Assembly: GCF_011752935.1 (NCBI RefSeq)
Contig: NZ_VWWO01000001.1
Location: 1,426,001-1,490,000 of the forward strand
Direction: 5' to 3'
Length of the DNA: 64,000 bases
DNA from: Chitinophaga sp. Cy-1792
Lineage (GTDB): Bacteria > Bacteroidota > Bacteroidia > Chitinophagales > Chitinophagaceae
Shown here: positions 24,734 to 33,732 of the stretch, piece by piece
Position numbering within the stretch: position 1 is the first letter of the stretch
How the letters are laid out: each line of letters begins with the position of its first letter
The notes under the pieces: generated by a model
What the model saw: the letters and a program-made list of their open reading frames with translations, nothing else
What the model was told of the DNA's origin: nothing
The model's database searches: none
Translations under genes and position numbers: made by a program

Positions 24734-26698
24734 CTAAACCATATACCCGTTTTTCACCTGAAAAACAATATAGGCACTGGTGCCGCGGTCTCTGCTGATA
24801 TCAATATTGAATACACCGTCAAAGGCCTTTATCCGTGCCTGCAGGTTCCTGTAGCAGGCAGCCTCCAGTAATGCCGGCTGGTGCTGAAAACCAATGCCAT
24901 TGTCTTCCAGGCTGATCGTAATCCTGTCTGGTTGCAATGTCATTTGTATCTGTGCGGCCGTAGCCCTCGAATGACGCAGTATCTGGCCTGCCAGTTCCTG
25001 TACCATACGGTATACAGATAGTTCATAACTCACTTTATACCGGTTGCTTTCTCCTGAACAGTAATAGGTCAGTGATAATTTCCTGTTATGATGGAAATTA
25101 CGGCAATAGAATCCTAATGCTGCTGCAAGCCCTTGCCTGGAAAGGATTTCAGGCATCAGCATCTGGGCTGTTTTCCGCACTTCCACGGCTGCATTATCCA
25201 GCATGTTCAGCGTGTCGTGGTATATCGGCGCCGGTAAGTCCGCCTGTCCTGCCTGTAAGGCTGCTATCTCCGCCTTGGCGGCACTGATTACGCTGCCTAC
25301 ATTATCATGCAGGGCTTTGGATAAAAATATCCTGGCCTGCTCTTCCCCCGATAACATGGCGGATAGTAACCGGATATTGCTGTTGTTTTCGGCTGCCTGT
25401 AACTCCATTATCTTCAAACGCGCCTGCTGTATTAGCTTCCACCGGTATATCAATAATCCGGCTATTATAATTGTTAATATGACAATTATAATAATTACCC
25501 ACAGCCTGTACCGCTGGAATAGTATATTGTCTTGTGCGGCGAGCAGACTGGCATTGGTGATCCGGTGATCATTTTTTTCAATGTTGAATTGCAGCTGCAG
25601 CTGCTGTACAATACTGCCTGTATTCAGTTCCCGCAGCGAATCATGTACATGCTCATATTCCTTCCGCCAAAGTAGCGCCTGTGTGGGTTTTCCTACTGAC
25701 TGCGCTATTTCTGACGCCAGCAGATAAGCCTGCTGCAGTTCGTTGCCGGCAACATACAATTTACTCAGTCCTATGGCCTGTTGTATCATGCTGGCAGCAG
25801 CATTGTAATGCCCTGTCTGATATAATGCTTTCGCATAGCCTGCCTGTATGGAAAGCAGGTAGTCAGGCACAGGGTATCGTTGGGAGATATCGAACGCTGT
25901 TGCATACTCCTTCAATGCCTGTGGGTAAAACCCTGCGTTGGTAAGGCTTTCACCATGACGTAGCAGCGCATCGAGTACGTAGGTGCTATCGCCGGATTGC
26001 CGCCCGATTTGTTTGACGGCATCATAAAAGATGACTGCTGCACCGGGCATTTCCAGCCTGGACGAGGCATTACCCATATTCAGCAGGGCTGTGGCCATAC
26101 CTCTGTTGGCAGCATGTCCGGTAAAATATGCCCATGCACGGTATGCCTCATGAAACCCTTCCCGGTAGCGGCCATCGCTGATATGAATGGCGGCCATTTC
26201 ATTCAGGATGCTATACAGCAGAAAGCTATCCTGTCTGTTTGCTGCCAGCATTTGAGTAGCTGCAAAATGGTCGGCAGCGGCAACGTGATTGTCTATACGC
26301 AGATATACCCTTCCCAATTTCCTGTTGGCGGCTATTAACCCGGCAGTATCATTGATACAGGCATATATCTTCAGTGCATGGTGCAGCATGAAAAGGGCGG
26401 AGAGGTTATCCCCACGCAGCTGTTGGATATGCAGGTAATAGCCTGTAAAATCAGCTATCGCCTTCGGCGACCCCAGCTGAATGCTCATGGTGAGCCCTTC
26501 CATCATGTATTTGTTGGCCCGCAGAATGTTATCCGGCAACAATGATTCTCCGTACTCATACAGTGTATAGACCTTTTCAAGACCCGGAGGAAGCTGCTGT
26601 ATACGACGCAAAAGACTGTCTTGCCGGGGCAGACTGCCCGCAGTTCCGGCTATAGCTATAGCCAGCCATAAACATATCAGCATAAATTGCCTGTGCAT
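24734..26698 (-). CDS. TPR-containing sensor histidine kinase with degenerate ATPase domain
   Basis: This 654-residue protein has a signal peptide, a periplasmic part of TPR helices (about 40-390), one membrane helix (399-418) and a cytoplasmic HisKA_3-type kinase. The phospho-acceptor box FLSKALHDNVGS holds His464. The catalytic domain is unusual: the N-box reads QELAGQILRHSRA, without the usual asparagines, the G1 box DNGIGF is kept, and the glycine-rich GxGL motif is replaced by ACYRNL. ATP use may be weak or lost. It sits in the ebo cluster with a receiver-less LuxR-type gene. The domain architecture is sure; kinase activity is doubtful. Confidence 0.84.
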   Translation of the reverse strand: MHRQFMLICLWLAIAIAGTAGSLPRQDSLLRRIQQLPPGLEKVYTLYEYGESLLPDNILRANKYMMEGLTMSIQLGSPKAIADFTGYYLHIQQLRGDNLSALFMLHHALKIYACINDTAGLIAANRKLGRVYLRIDNHVAAADHFAATQMLAANRQDSFLLYSILNEMAAIHISDGRYREGFHEAYRAWAYFTGHAANRGMATALLNMGNASSRLEMPGAAVIFYDAVKQIGRQSGDSTYVLDALLRHGESLTNAGFYPQALKEYATAFDISQRYPVPDYLLSIQAGYAKALYQTGHYNAAASMIQQAIGLSKLYVAGNELQQAYLLASEIAQSVGKPTQALLWRKEYEHVHDSLRELNTGSIVQQLQLQFNIEKNDHRITNASLLAAQDNILFQRYRLWVIIIIVILTIIIAGLLIYRWKLIQQARLKIMELQAAENNSNIRLLSAMLSGEEQARIFLSKALHDNVGSVISAAKAEIAALQAGQADLPAPIYHDTLNMLDNAAVEVRKTAQMLMPEILSRQGLAAALGFYCRNFHHNRKLSLTYYCSGESNRYKVSYELSVYRMVQELAGQILRHSRATAAQIQMTLQPDRITISLEDNGIGFQHQPALLEAACYRNLQARIKAFDGVFNIDISRDRGTSAYIVFQVKNGYMV

Positions 26699-26933
26699 AG
26701 CACCGCCTTTTGGTTGTCTGGTTACTGTGCTTTAAAAACGCGTTGCTTTTTACAAGATCGGTGTGGATAAACCATCGGTTAATGGGGTAATTTCCTGGGG
26801 CACACTATTTAACTGCTAAAAACAAACATCAAAGCTGTTTCCCGCTACACTACATTCACGGGGTGTAAAGATCATCTTTTTTTTGCTAATTGTGAAGTTT
26901 GCAACGGTTTATTTTTGGCCAGGACATATAGTT

Positions 26934-26978
26934 TTTCCGTGGGTATCGGGAGCCGAAGGCTCCCGATACCCACGGAAA
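26934..26978 (+). repeat. GAA-loop hairpin, element D
   Basis: A perfect 21-bp stem (26934-26954 with 26958-26978) has loop GAA closed by C-G. A weaker hairpin, GATACC-GGA-GGTGTC (26987-27001), follows. Confidence 0.82.
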
Positions 26979-27055
26979 CGTTCCCCGATACCGGAGGTGT
27001 CCCTGGAAGATCCGTGCCAACAGCATACCCGGAATAAAATAAGGTCTTTTTAATC

Positions 27056-27080
27056 TGTACAGTGTCGATTTTTATGTACA
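27056..27080. promoter_or_regulatory. Paired TGTACA sites before eboD
   Basis: The six-base palindrome TGTACA occurs at 27056-27061 and 27075-27080, 19 bp apart, about 45-70 bases before eboD. It may be a dimer or tetramer operator; no binding protein is known. Confidence 0.25.
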
Positions 27081-27123
27081 TTTAAAGGCTTACAATTTTA
27101 GAAAGATCGTTAGACGTTTAGCC

Positions 27124-28278
27124 ATGGAAAACATACTACAGAACTTTGATGTCAACTTCAATTTTAAGGTACATTTTACTTCCCATCTGTTCGACCCCGC
27201 AAATGACTGTCTGAGAAGCTACCTGGAATCACAGGCAGTAAAAGCTTATCAAAAGAAATTACTGGTAATCCTGGATGCCGGTATGGCCGCGCATTATCCG
27301 GACCTGCCGCAACAGATAGCCACTTACCTGCGTCAGGTAAATGGCTTCCAGCTGGTACCTGAAATTATTACCATCGCTGGTGGTGAAAGCGTGAAAAACG
27401 ACCTGCCCTTATTCCTGTCGCTGGTAAATGCTATTGATAAATACGCTATAGACAGGCATTCATTCCTGATCGGTATCGGCGGTGGTTCCCTGCTCGATCT
27501 TACCGGATTTGTGGCTGCAGTATCACATCGTGGCGTTAAACATATTCGTATACCCACTACCGTATTATCGCAGAACGATTCCGGCGTAGGCGTGAAAAAC
27601 GGTATCAACTTCAACGGCAAAAAGAACTTCCTCGGCGCCTTTGCCCCACCACAGGCCGTTTTCAACGACAGCCATTTCCTGACAACATTGTTGCCACGCG
27701 ACTGGAACTCCGGTATGGTGGAAGCAGTGAAGGTAGCACTCATCAAAGATGCCGCCTTCTTTAACTGGATGGAAGAAAAAGCCCTCGCTCTCAGTAGTGG
27801 TAATATGGAAGATATGGAGCAGCTGATATACCGCTGTGCTGCGCTACATATGCAGCATATCGGCGGTAGCGGTGATCCTTTCGAAAGCGGCTCTTCCCGC
27901 CCGCTCGACTTCGGCCACTGGAGCGCGCATAAACTGGAACAACTGACAAACTTTGAGCTTCGCCACGGAGAAGCCGTATCCATCGGCGTTGCCATCGATA
28001 GCGTATATTCTTACCTGTTAGGCTGGCTGCAGGAAGATGATATGCACCGTATCATCCGTGTATTGAAAAATATGCAACTGCCCGTTTGGCATCCCCTGAT
28101 GGAAAAACAGGCAGATAAAGACTCTCCCGTGATTGCAGGATTGGAAGAATTCCGCGAACACCTCGGCGGACAACTCACCATTTCCCTGCTCCGCGCCATC
28201 GGAAGAGGAGAAGAAGTACATGAAATGAATGTGGATAAACTCTATGAAGCCGCTGCTATCTGCAAACAACTGCAATAG
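27124..28278 (+). CDS. eboD: EboD, 3-dehydroquinate synthase-like sugar phosphate cyclase
   Basis: This 384-residue protein of the sugar-phosphate cyclase superfamily has the family's NAD-binding GGGSLLDLTGFVAA and the IPTTVLSQNDSGVGVKNGIN segment, where AroB has QVDSSVGGK. These changes, and the place in the ebo order, separate it from the housekeeping 3-dehydroquinate synthase. Members of the superfamily turn sugar phosphates such as sedoheptulose 7-phosphate into cyclic polyols. It starts a second ebo transcript, with eboE 20 bases downstream. The exact substrate cannot be predicted. Confidence 0.85.
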   Translation: MENILQNFDVNFNFKVHFTSHLFDPANDCLRSYLESQAVKAYQKKLLVILDAGMAAHYPDLPQQIATYLRQVNGFQLVPEIITIAGGESVKNDLPLFLSLVNAIDKYAIDRHSFLIGIGGGSLLDLTGFVAAVSHRGVKHIRIPTTVLSQNDSGVGVKNGINFNGKKNFLGAFAPPQAVFNDSHFLTTLLPRDWNSGMVEAVKVALIKDAAFFNWMEEKALALSSGNMEDMEQLIYRCAALHMQHIGGSGDPFESGSSRPLDFGHWSAHKLEQLTNFELRHGEAVSIGVAIDSVYSYLLGWLQEDDMHRIIRVLKNMQLPVWHPLMEKQADKDSPVIAGLEEFREHLGGQLTISLLRAIGRGEEVHEMNVDKLYEAAAICKQLQ

Positions 28279-28298
28279 TCAGCTTTAAATATCTTGAT

Positions 28299-29513
28299 AT
28301 GCAAACAGTTTACGGGCAGCTGACCTATTGCTCCAATATACACCCCGGCGAAAACTGGGGCGACCACTTTAAACAATTACAAGCAAATATACCTGCTGTT
28401 AAAAGGGCCGTTTCTCCTGATAAACCCTTTGGTATCGGATTACGCCTGTCTAATACCGCCAGCCTGGAACTGGCCAGGGAAGAGAACCTGCGCGGATTCC
28501 AGCAATGGCTCAAAGAACAGGATTGTTACGTTTTTACCATGAACGGCTTCCCGTACGGCGGCTTTCATAACGTTGTTGTGAAAGACCAGGTACATGCACC
28601 CGACTGGACAAGCCCCGACCGCGTGGCCTATACCATTCGCCTGTTCCGGCTACTGGCCACCCTGCTGCCTTATGGCATGGATGGTGGTATCTCTACCTCC
28701 CCCCTGAGTTATAAATACTGGTGCAATCGCTGTGAAGAAGAACAAAATTCCGTGACAGAAAGCGCCACACTGAATATGCTGCTCGTAGTGGAACATCTCG
28801 TGCGTATCAGACGCAGTGGCGGACCGCTGCTGCACCTCGACATAGAACCTGAACCAGACGGACTGCTCGAAAATACCGCTGAGTTTCTCGATTGGTACCT
28901 GCATAAGCTGATGCCCACAGGTATTATATTTTTGCAGGATAAATTCCGGGTAGATGAAGCGACTGCTGCGCAGATGATCAAAGACCACGTAGCCCTTTGC
29001 TATGATGTCTGCCACTTCGCCCTGGTGTATGAACAGCCTGCGAAAGTGCTGGACCAGATAGCCGCATATGGTATTAAAGTAGGGAAAGTACAACTGAGTG
29101 CAGCGCTGAAAGCAGATATGCCAACGGAAACGGATAAACGTAAAGTAATCCTGGACGCTTTCCGTCAGTTTATGGAACCTGTTTACCTGCACCAGGTAAT
29201 TGCCAGAACAGACACAGGTTCCCTGATTCATTATCCTGATTTGCCACAGGCATTTGAAGACCAGGATAATCCAAGGGTACGGGAATGGCGTTCACATTTT
29301 CATGTGCCTGTTTTTTTAGAGAGATATGAAGTACTGGAATCTACACAGGCAGATATCCGCGAAGTATTGAAACTGCAGCAACAGCAATCTTTTACCAATC
29401 ACCTGGAAGTAGAAACATATACCTGGGATGTTTTACCACCGGCACTGAAACTGGAAATGGACGATTCTATATCCAGAGAGCTGCTGTGGGTGAAAGGAGT
29501 ATTGGAATTGTGA
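28299..29513 (+). CDS. eboE: EboE, xylose-isomerase-like TIM-barrel protein
   Basis: This 404-residue protein has a xylose-isomerase-like TIM barrel. Visible acidic and histidine residues that may hold metal include LHLDIEPEPDG, CYDVCHFAL and KVQLSAAL. It belongs to the group named metabolite traffic protein EboE. It lies between eboD and eboF with short gaps (20 and 47 bases), so one transcript is likely. Sugar-phosphate or cyclitol isomerisation is a fair guess, but no reaction has been shown for the family. Confidence 0.85.
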   Translation: MQTVYGQLTYCSNIHPGENWGDHFKQLQANIPAVKRAVSPDKPFGIGLRLSNTASLELAREENLRGFQQWLKEQDCYVFTMNGFPYGGFHNVVVKDQVHAPDWTSPDRVAYTIRLFRLLATLLPYGMDGGISTSPLSYKYWCNRCEEEQNSVTESATLNMLLVVEHLVRIRRSGGPLLHLDIEPEPDGLLENTAEFLDWYLHKLMPTGIIFLQDKFRVDEATAAQMIKDHVALCYDVCHFALVYEQPAKVLDQIAAYGIKVGKVQLSAALKADMPTETDKRKVILDAFRQFMEPVYLHQVIARTDTGSLIHYPDLPQAFEDQDNPRVREWRSHFHVPVFLERYEVLESTQADIREVLKLQQQQSFTNHLEVETYTWDVLPPALKLEMDDSISRELLWVKGVLEL

Positions 29514-29560
29514 ACCTTGAATTATAGCTTTATGTCAATTAAGCAATGGCCTAAGAATCT

Positions 29561-30934
29561 ATGAGAAAAACAGTAGTAATCGATGTGGTAGGTTTATCCA
29601 CATCGCTGATTAACCATATGCCTTACCTGAAGGCATACACGGAAAACCACCATCTGGCAACCATTCAACCAATGCTGCCGGCAGTCACCACTGCGGTTCA
29701 AAGCACCTATCTTACCGGTCAGTGGCCGGCCGAACACGGCATTGTAGGCAACGGCTGGTACGATCGCACAGATAGCGAAATAAAATTCTGGAAACAATCG
29801 AATAAGCTGGTAGACGCGCCCAAAATCTGGGACAAAGCCCGTCAGCTAAACCCGGAATTTACCGTTTCCCAGATGTGCTGGTGGTACAATATGTACGCCA
29901 ACGTCGATTACTCACTCACGCCCCGCCCGAACTACCTTTCAGACGGTCGCAAAATACCGGACTGCTATACGACACCTGCCGGCCTCAGAGACGAACTCCG
30001 GGAAAAATTCGGCACCTTCCCCCTGTTCAACTACTGGGGACCTACCGCCAGCATTAAATCTTCCCAATATATCGCGGACGCTTCCATCTACACTGATAAG
30101 AAGTATAATCCGACCATGACGTTTATCTATCTCCCGCATCTGGACTACTGTCTGCAAAAATTCGGGCAGGATATGGAACGCAATAGGAAAGAGATATTAG
30201 AAATTGATGGTGTTTTAAAGCAGTTAATTACTTATTATGAAGAGGTACAGGCAGAGATTATTATCCTGTCTGAATACGGTATTTCCAATGCTACCAAACC
30301 GGTAGATATCAACAGAATTCTCCGTCAGGAAGGACTGCTGGCTGTGCGGGAAGAACGTGGCCTCGAAATCCTTGATCCCGGTGCCTCTAAAGTGTTTGCC
30401 GTTGCTGATCACCAGCTCGCACATCTCTACTTCAACGATCCTTCCTGCTATAAAAAAGTCAGGGACATGCTGGAAAAACACCCGGATATCGAACTGGTGC
30501 TCGACAGGGAAGGCAAACGTCAGCATAACCTCCATCATAGCCGTAGCGGCGATTTAGTGCTGGTAGCAGCACCAAACAGCTGGTTTACCTACTACTACTG
30601 GCTGGATGATAATAAAGCGCCTGATTTTGCCCGCATCGTCGAAATCTTCCGCAAACCCGGCTACGACCCGGTAGAGATGTTCATGGACCCGAAAAATCCA
30701 TTCGTGAAACTGAAAGCGGCCTTCCAGCTGCTGAAGAAGAAATTGGGCTTCCGTTACCTGATGAGCGTTATTCCACTGGATGCCACGCTGATAAAAGGTT
30801 CTCACGGCCGCCTCGAAAAGGATGCTTCCCTGCATCCCGTTATTATCACCAATAAACCTTCCGGAAAAGATACCCTGCAGGCCACCGATGTCTATGGCGT
30901 TATGTGGAAAACATTGACAGGCGACACACAGTAA
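29561..30934 (+). CDS. eboF: EboF, type I phosphodiesterase/nucleotide pyrophosphatase-like protein
   Basis: This 457-residue alkaline-phosphatase superfamily protein has the nucleophile region PAVTTAVQSTYLTGQWPAEHG, with a threonine nucleophile. The first metal aspartate is in VVIDVVGLS. Later ligands differ from the classic pattern: LPHLDYCLQKFG and SEYGI stand where PDxxgHxxG and SDHGM are usual. No signal peptide is seen, so it should be cytoplasmic. It closes the ebo set. The family normally cleaves phosphodiester or phosphonate bonds; with these changes the metal site may be altered. Confidence 0.82.
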   Translation: MRKTVVIDVVGLSTSLINHMPYLKAYTENHHLATIQPMLPAVTTAVQSTYLTGQWPAEHGIVGNGWYDRTDSEIKFWKQSNKLVDAPKIWDKARQLNPEFTVSQMCWWYNMYANVDYSLTPRPNYLSDGRKIPDCYTTPAGLRDELREKFGTFPLFNYWGPTASIKSSQYIADASIYTDKKYNPTMTFIYLPHLDYCLQKFGQDMERNRKEILEIDGVLKQLITYYEEVQAEIIILSEYGISNATKPVDINRILRQEGLLAVREERGLEILDPGASKVFAVADHQLAHLYFNDPSCYKKVRDMLEKHPDIELVLDREGKRQHNLHHSRSGDLVLVAAPNSWFTYYYWLDDNKAPDFARIVEIFRKPGYDPVEMFMDPKNPFVKLKAAFQLLKKKLGFRYLMSVIPLDATLIKGSHGRLEKDASLHPVIITNKPSGKDTLQATDVYGVMWKTLTGDTQ

Positions 30935-31081
30935 AAGGGACGCACACCACCAGTCAAAAAAAATTAGGTTTGCTCAATTATTTCTCTATTTTCATGCAAC
31001 CGATTGCTAATGAAGACAGCGAACAGGAAAACCTATGCAATCAGTAGAGCCATACATCAAGTTAAACCACAATATTCCGTT

Positions 31082-32419
31082 ATGAAAAGAAGGGATTTCA
31101 TTAAAACCGGTACTGCCGCAGGTGTAGGTGCAGGACTGACCGTGTTGAACTTTCCGGTATTCGGTAAAAATGCACCAAGCAATAAGATCGTATTAGGCGT
31201 GATGGGCGTTAACTCCCGTGGTAACTGGCTGGCACAAACAGCGGCCAAACTACCAGGCGCTGAAATAGGCTATATCTGCGATGTGGAAGATGGTGCAATT
31301 GCTAAAGGGATGAAAGCTGTTGCTGGCGCCCAGGCACGTAAACCTACCGTTATAAAGGATATCCGGAAACTCCTGGAGCAAAAGGATTTCGACGCGCTGG
31401 TAGTGGCCGCCCCTGACCACTGGCATGCCCCCGCTGCTATCATGGCTACAGCCGCAGGAAAACACGTATATGTGGAAAAACCATGTGCCGCCAATCCCCG
31501 CGAAGGCGAATTACTGATTGCTGCTGCCGCAAAATATAACAGGCACGTACAAATGGGCAACCAGCGCCGCTCCTGGCCTAACCTCCAGCAAGCAGTAAAA
31601 GAAGTACGCGAGGAAGGTATTATCGGAGATGTTTATTATGGAAGAGGATGGTATGTAAATGATAGAAAACCGATTGGTATAGGTAAGAAGATACCGGTGC
31701 CAGCAACACTCAACTGGGACCTCTGGCAGGGCCCTGCCCCACGTAGAGATTACCTGGATAATATCGTTCACTATAACTGGCACTGGCGCTGGCATTGGGG
31801 CACTTCCGAAACCTGTAATAACGCCACGCATGAACTGGATTGTATGCGCTGGTTCCTGGGTGTCGACTTCCCCACTAAAGTAACTTCGGCAGGTGGCCGT
31901 TACGCCTATCCTCCTGACGACTGGGAGACACCGGATACCCAAACCCTCAATTTCGAATTTGAAGGTAACAAAGCTATTTCCTGGGAAGGCCGCAGCTGTA
32001 ATCCATTCAACCTGGAAGGCAGCGGCCGCGGATTTACCATTTTTGGCTCCAAAGGCGCCCTGTACAATAGTGGCAACGACTCCTACAAAATTGTGGATAA
32101 CAACAATAAAGTCATTAAGGAAGTAAAGCAGGATAGTGATCAGCAACGCAGTGTAACCAATACGGTGAGTCCGGCAGGTGAATTCTACGATGCTATTCAC
32201 ATTCAAAATTTTCTCGATTCCATCCGTGGTACCGCAAAACTAAACTCCGAGATCAATATCGGTTACCGCAGCGTATTGCTTTGCCTGCTGGGAAATATTG
32301 CGCAGCGCACCGGTCGTGTGTTACACACCGACCCTAAAAACGGCCATATCCTGGGCGATGCTGCTGCCATGAAACTCTGGGGTAGAGAATATGAGAAAGG
32401 CTGGGAACCTAAAGTTTAA
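31082..32419 (+). CDS. Gfo/Idh/MocA family oxidoreductase with Tat signal
   Basis: This 445-residue exported oxidoreductase has a twin-arginine signal at the N-terminus (MKRRDFIKTGTAAGVGAG), an NAD(P)-binding Rossmann domain (VLGVMGVNSRGNW) and the family motif VYVEKPCA. An in-frame ATG at 31004 would bury the Tat signal behind 26 residues, so 31082 is preferred. Tat-exported members of this family are common in Bacteroidota, and some oxidise sugars to 3-keto forms. Two DUF1080 proteins (3-keto-glycoside hydrolase fold) are encoded 5 and 14 kb downstream. Any link to the ebo genes, 147 bases upstream, is unproven. Confidence 0.9.
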   Translation: MKRRDFIKTGTAAGVGAGLTVLNFPVFGKNAPSNKIVLGVMGVNSRGNWLAQTAAKLPGAEIGYICDVEDGAIAKGMKAVAGAQARKPTVIKDIRKLLEQKDFDALVVAAPDHWHAPAAIMATAAGKHVYVEKPCAANPREGELLIAAAAKYNRHVQMGNQRRSWPNLQQAVKEVREEGIIGDVYYGRGWYVNDRKPIGIGKKIPVPATLNWDLWQGPAPRRDYLDNIVHYNWHWRWHWGTSETCNNATHELDCMRWFLGVDFPTKVTSAGGRYAYPPDDWETPDTQTLNFEFEGNKAISWEGRSCNPFNLEGSGRGFTIFGSKGALYNSGNDSYKIVDNNNKVIKEVKQDSDQQRSVTNTVSPAGEFYDAIHIQNFLDSIRGTAKLNSEINIGYRSVLLCLLGNIAQRTGRVLHTDPKNGHILGDAAAMKLWGREYEKGWEPKV

Positions 32420-32485
32420 TTTTAAGAGCTCCTATAGTTGCAGGGATCGGCTACCTCGTAGTCGGTCCTTTGCATTTTTAAATAG

Positions 32486-32599
32486 CCTCTCTGCTGATCC
32501 TCTCTGCTGATCCTCTCTGCTGATCCTCTCTTCCGATCCTCTCTTCCGATCCTCTCTTCCGATCCTTTCCGGTCCTCTCTGCCAATCCTCTCCGGTGAT
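32486..32599 (+). repeat. 13-bp minisatellite
   Basis: There are nine tandem units. Three copies of CCTCTCTGCTGAT are followed by three of CCTCTCTTCCGAT, a shortened CCTTTCCGGT, then CCTCTCTGCCAAT and CCTCTCCGGTGAT. The grouping of identical units points to local duplication. Confidence 0.92.
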
Positions 32600-32622
32600 C
32601 ATCAGAGCACTAATCATCGGCC

Positions 32623-32669
32623 CCGGCCCGAAGGGCCGGAAGAACCCAGCCGATACCGAAGGTATCGGC
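32623..32669 (+). repeat. Double GAA-loop hairpin, element E
   Basis: CCGGCCC-GAA-GGGCCGG (32623-32639) and GCCGATACC-GAA-GGTATCGGC (32649-32669) are separated by AAGAACCCA. The layout is that of element A. The rest of the 32420-32918 gap holds the minisatellite and an AT-rich stretch. Confidence 0.85.
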
Positions 32670-32885
32670 CTGAAAGAGCAAAACCTGATCTCCCCATATC
32701 CAGATAAAAATAGAAAAACATACATGCTAATCGCTTAAAACCCTTATCCCTATTCTGTTTATAGACTAAAAATAAATATAATAATAAGTTATTCCCCATA
32801 ACTTTTAGTTATCGATATTATTTCTCTACGGAATGATGATCCATTAAATTTGTTGTACCTGTAATTTTTATTTCGAACCAACCAT

Positions 32886-32905
32886 CCTCCAGCCATGCGT
32901 GGAGG
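32886..32905 (+). promoter_or_regulatory. Leader hairpin over an upstream ATG of the tauE-like gene
   Basis: CCTCCA (32886-32891) pairs with TGGAGG (32900-32905), placing the ATG at 32895 in the loop. The GGAGGG (32901-32906) then stands 12 bases before the ATG at 32919. This favours the later start. Confidence 0.35.
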
Positions 32906-32918
32906 GAAAGACTATTTA

Positions 32919-33710
32919 ATGGATTTTTTGTTACAACAATCAAATTATCTGCCTGTACTTGTTATTGGCCTGATCGTAGGTTATTTATCAGGATTATTAG
33001 GCAAAGGCGGCAGTGCTATCAGCACACCGGCACTGCAGATATTCGCGGGCGTGACGCCCTTTTTTGCACTGGCATCTCCATTGCCGGCATCTATCACCAG
33101 TACCTTATCGGCCACTGCAGTATACAGAAAGGAAAAACTCTTTAACACGAGGGTGATTCTTTTGAGTGCGGTCATTGCAGTGCCTTCAACTATTATCGGC
33201 AGCTGGTTTAGCAGCCTGCTTCCCGGAAAAACACTGATGATATTAACGGCGGTATTTATTGTGGGGATTGGCTGTTCGCTGCTGTATTCTTTCATGAAAA
33301 AGAAAACAACCGCTACTTCAGATGCGCCCATGCTGGCAACAGTGCCGGCGGGTAAACTGATGGGGGCCGCCATGGGGATAGGTCTGCTGGCCGGATTACT
33401 GGCTAATGCCGGCGGAATCCTCTTCAGCTCCTTCTTTATTAAACAATTGAAAATGCCTATTAAACAGGCGCTGGCATGTGCGGTGGTGCTGTCGGCTATA
33501 CTGTCCATTCCAGGGGCGGTGACCCACTGGTACCTGGGGCATATAGACTGGAATATTGCACTGCTGTTATCGCTCACTGCTTTTCCTGCTTCCTACCTGG
33601 GGGCTAAAACTGCTGTGAAAATGAAAACGCCGCTGCTGGAAAGACTTTTCGCCCTGACTTTAATTCTCTTTGGGTTATACGATATCTTCTTTACGCTGCT
33701 GCATAAATAA
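32919..33710 (+). CDS. TauE/SafE family sulfite exporter-like permease
   Basis: This membrane protein of about 263 residues has seven to eight helices and the TauE/SafE repeat style: GLIVGYLSGLLGKGGSAIS in the first half and MGIGLLAGLLANAGGILFSS in the second. Members export sulfite, sulfoacetate or other organic anions, and substrates vary. An ATG at 32895 would add eight residues, but a small hairpin covers it. No sulfur-metabolism gene is adjacent, so the substrate is open. The gene is convergent with the YjbR-like gene. Confidence 0.86.
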   Translation: MDFLLQQSNYLPVLVIGLIVGYLSGLLGKGGSAISTPALQIFAGVTPFFALASPLPASITSTLSATAVYRKEKLFNTRVILLSAVIAVPSTIIGSWFSSLLPGKTLMILTAVFIVGIGCSLLYSFMKKKTTATSDAPMLATVPAGKLMGAAMGIGLLAGLLANAGGILFSSFFIKQLKMPIKQALACAVVLSAILSIPGAVTHWYLGHIDWNIALLLSLTAFPASYLGAKTAVKMKTPLLERLFALTLILFGLYDIFFTLLHK

Positions 33711-33732
33711 AAAAATATATAAAGGGGCAATA

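Larger units (their letters stand above)
26699..27123. other. Intergenic region between the kinase gene and eboD
   Basis: This 425-bp divergent region holds the promoters of both genes, hairpin element D, and two TGTACA palindromes before eboD. A single perfect DnaA-box 9-mer (26762-26770) is also present, but the same 9-mer occurs in coding regions and is not significant alone. Confidence 0.5.

Noticed and set aside
26460..26472. TCGCC-TTC-GGCGA hairpin as a reverse-strand member of the GAA family
   Set aside because: It lies inside the sensor-kinase coding sequence and has short arms. All intergenic members seen have GAA on the + strand.
26762..26770. Single perfect DnaA box before eboD
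   Set aside because: The same 9-mer occurs by chance in coding regions of the window; one site alone is not evidence.
32432..32725. 97-codon minus-strand frame over the minisatellite
   Set aside because: It is produced by the 13-bp repeat and by hairpin element E; the repeat period is not a multiple of three.
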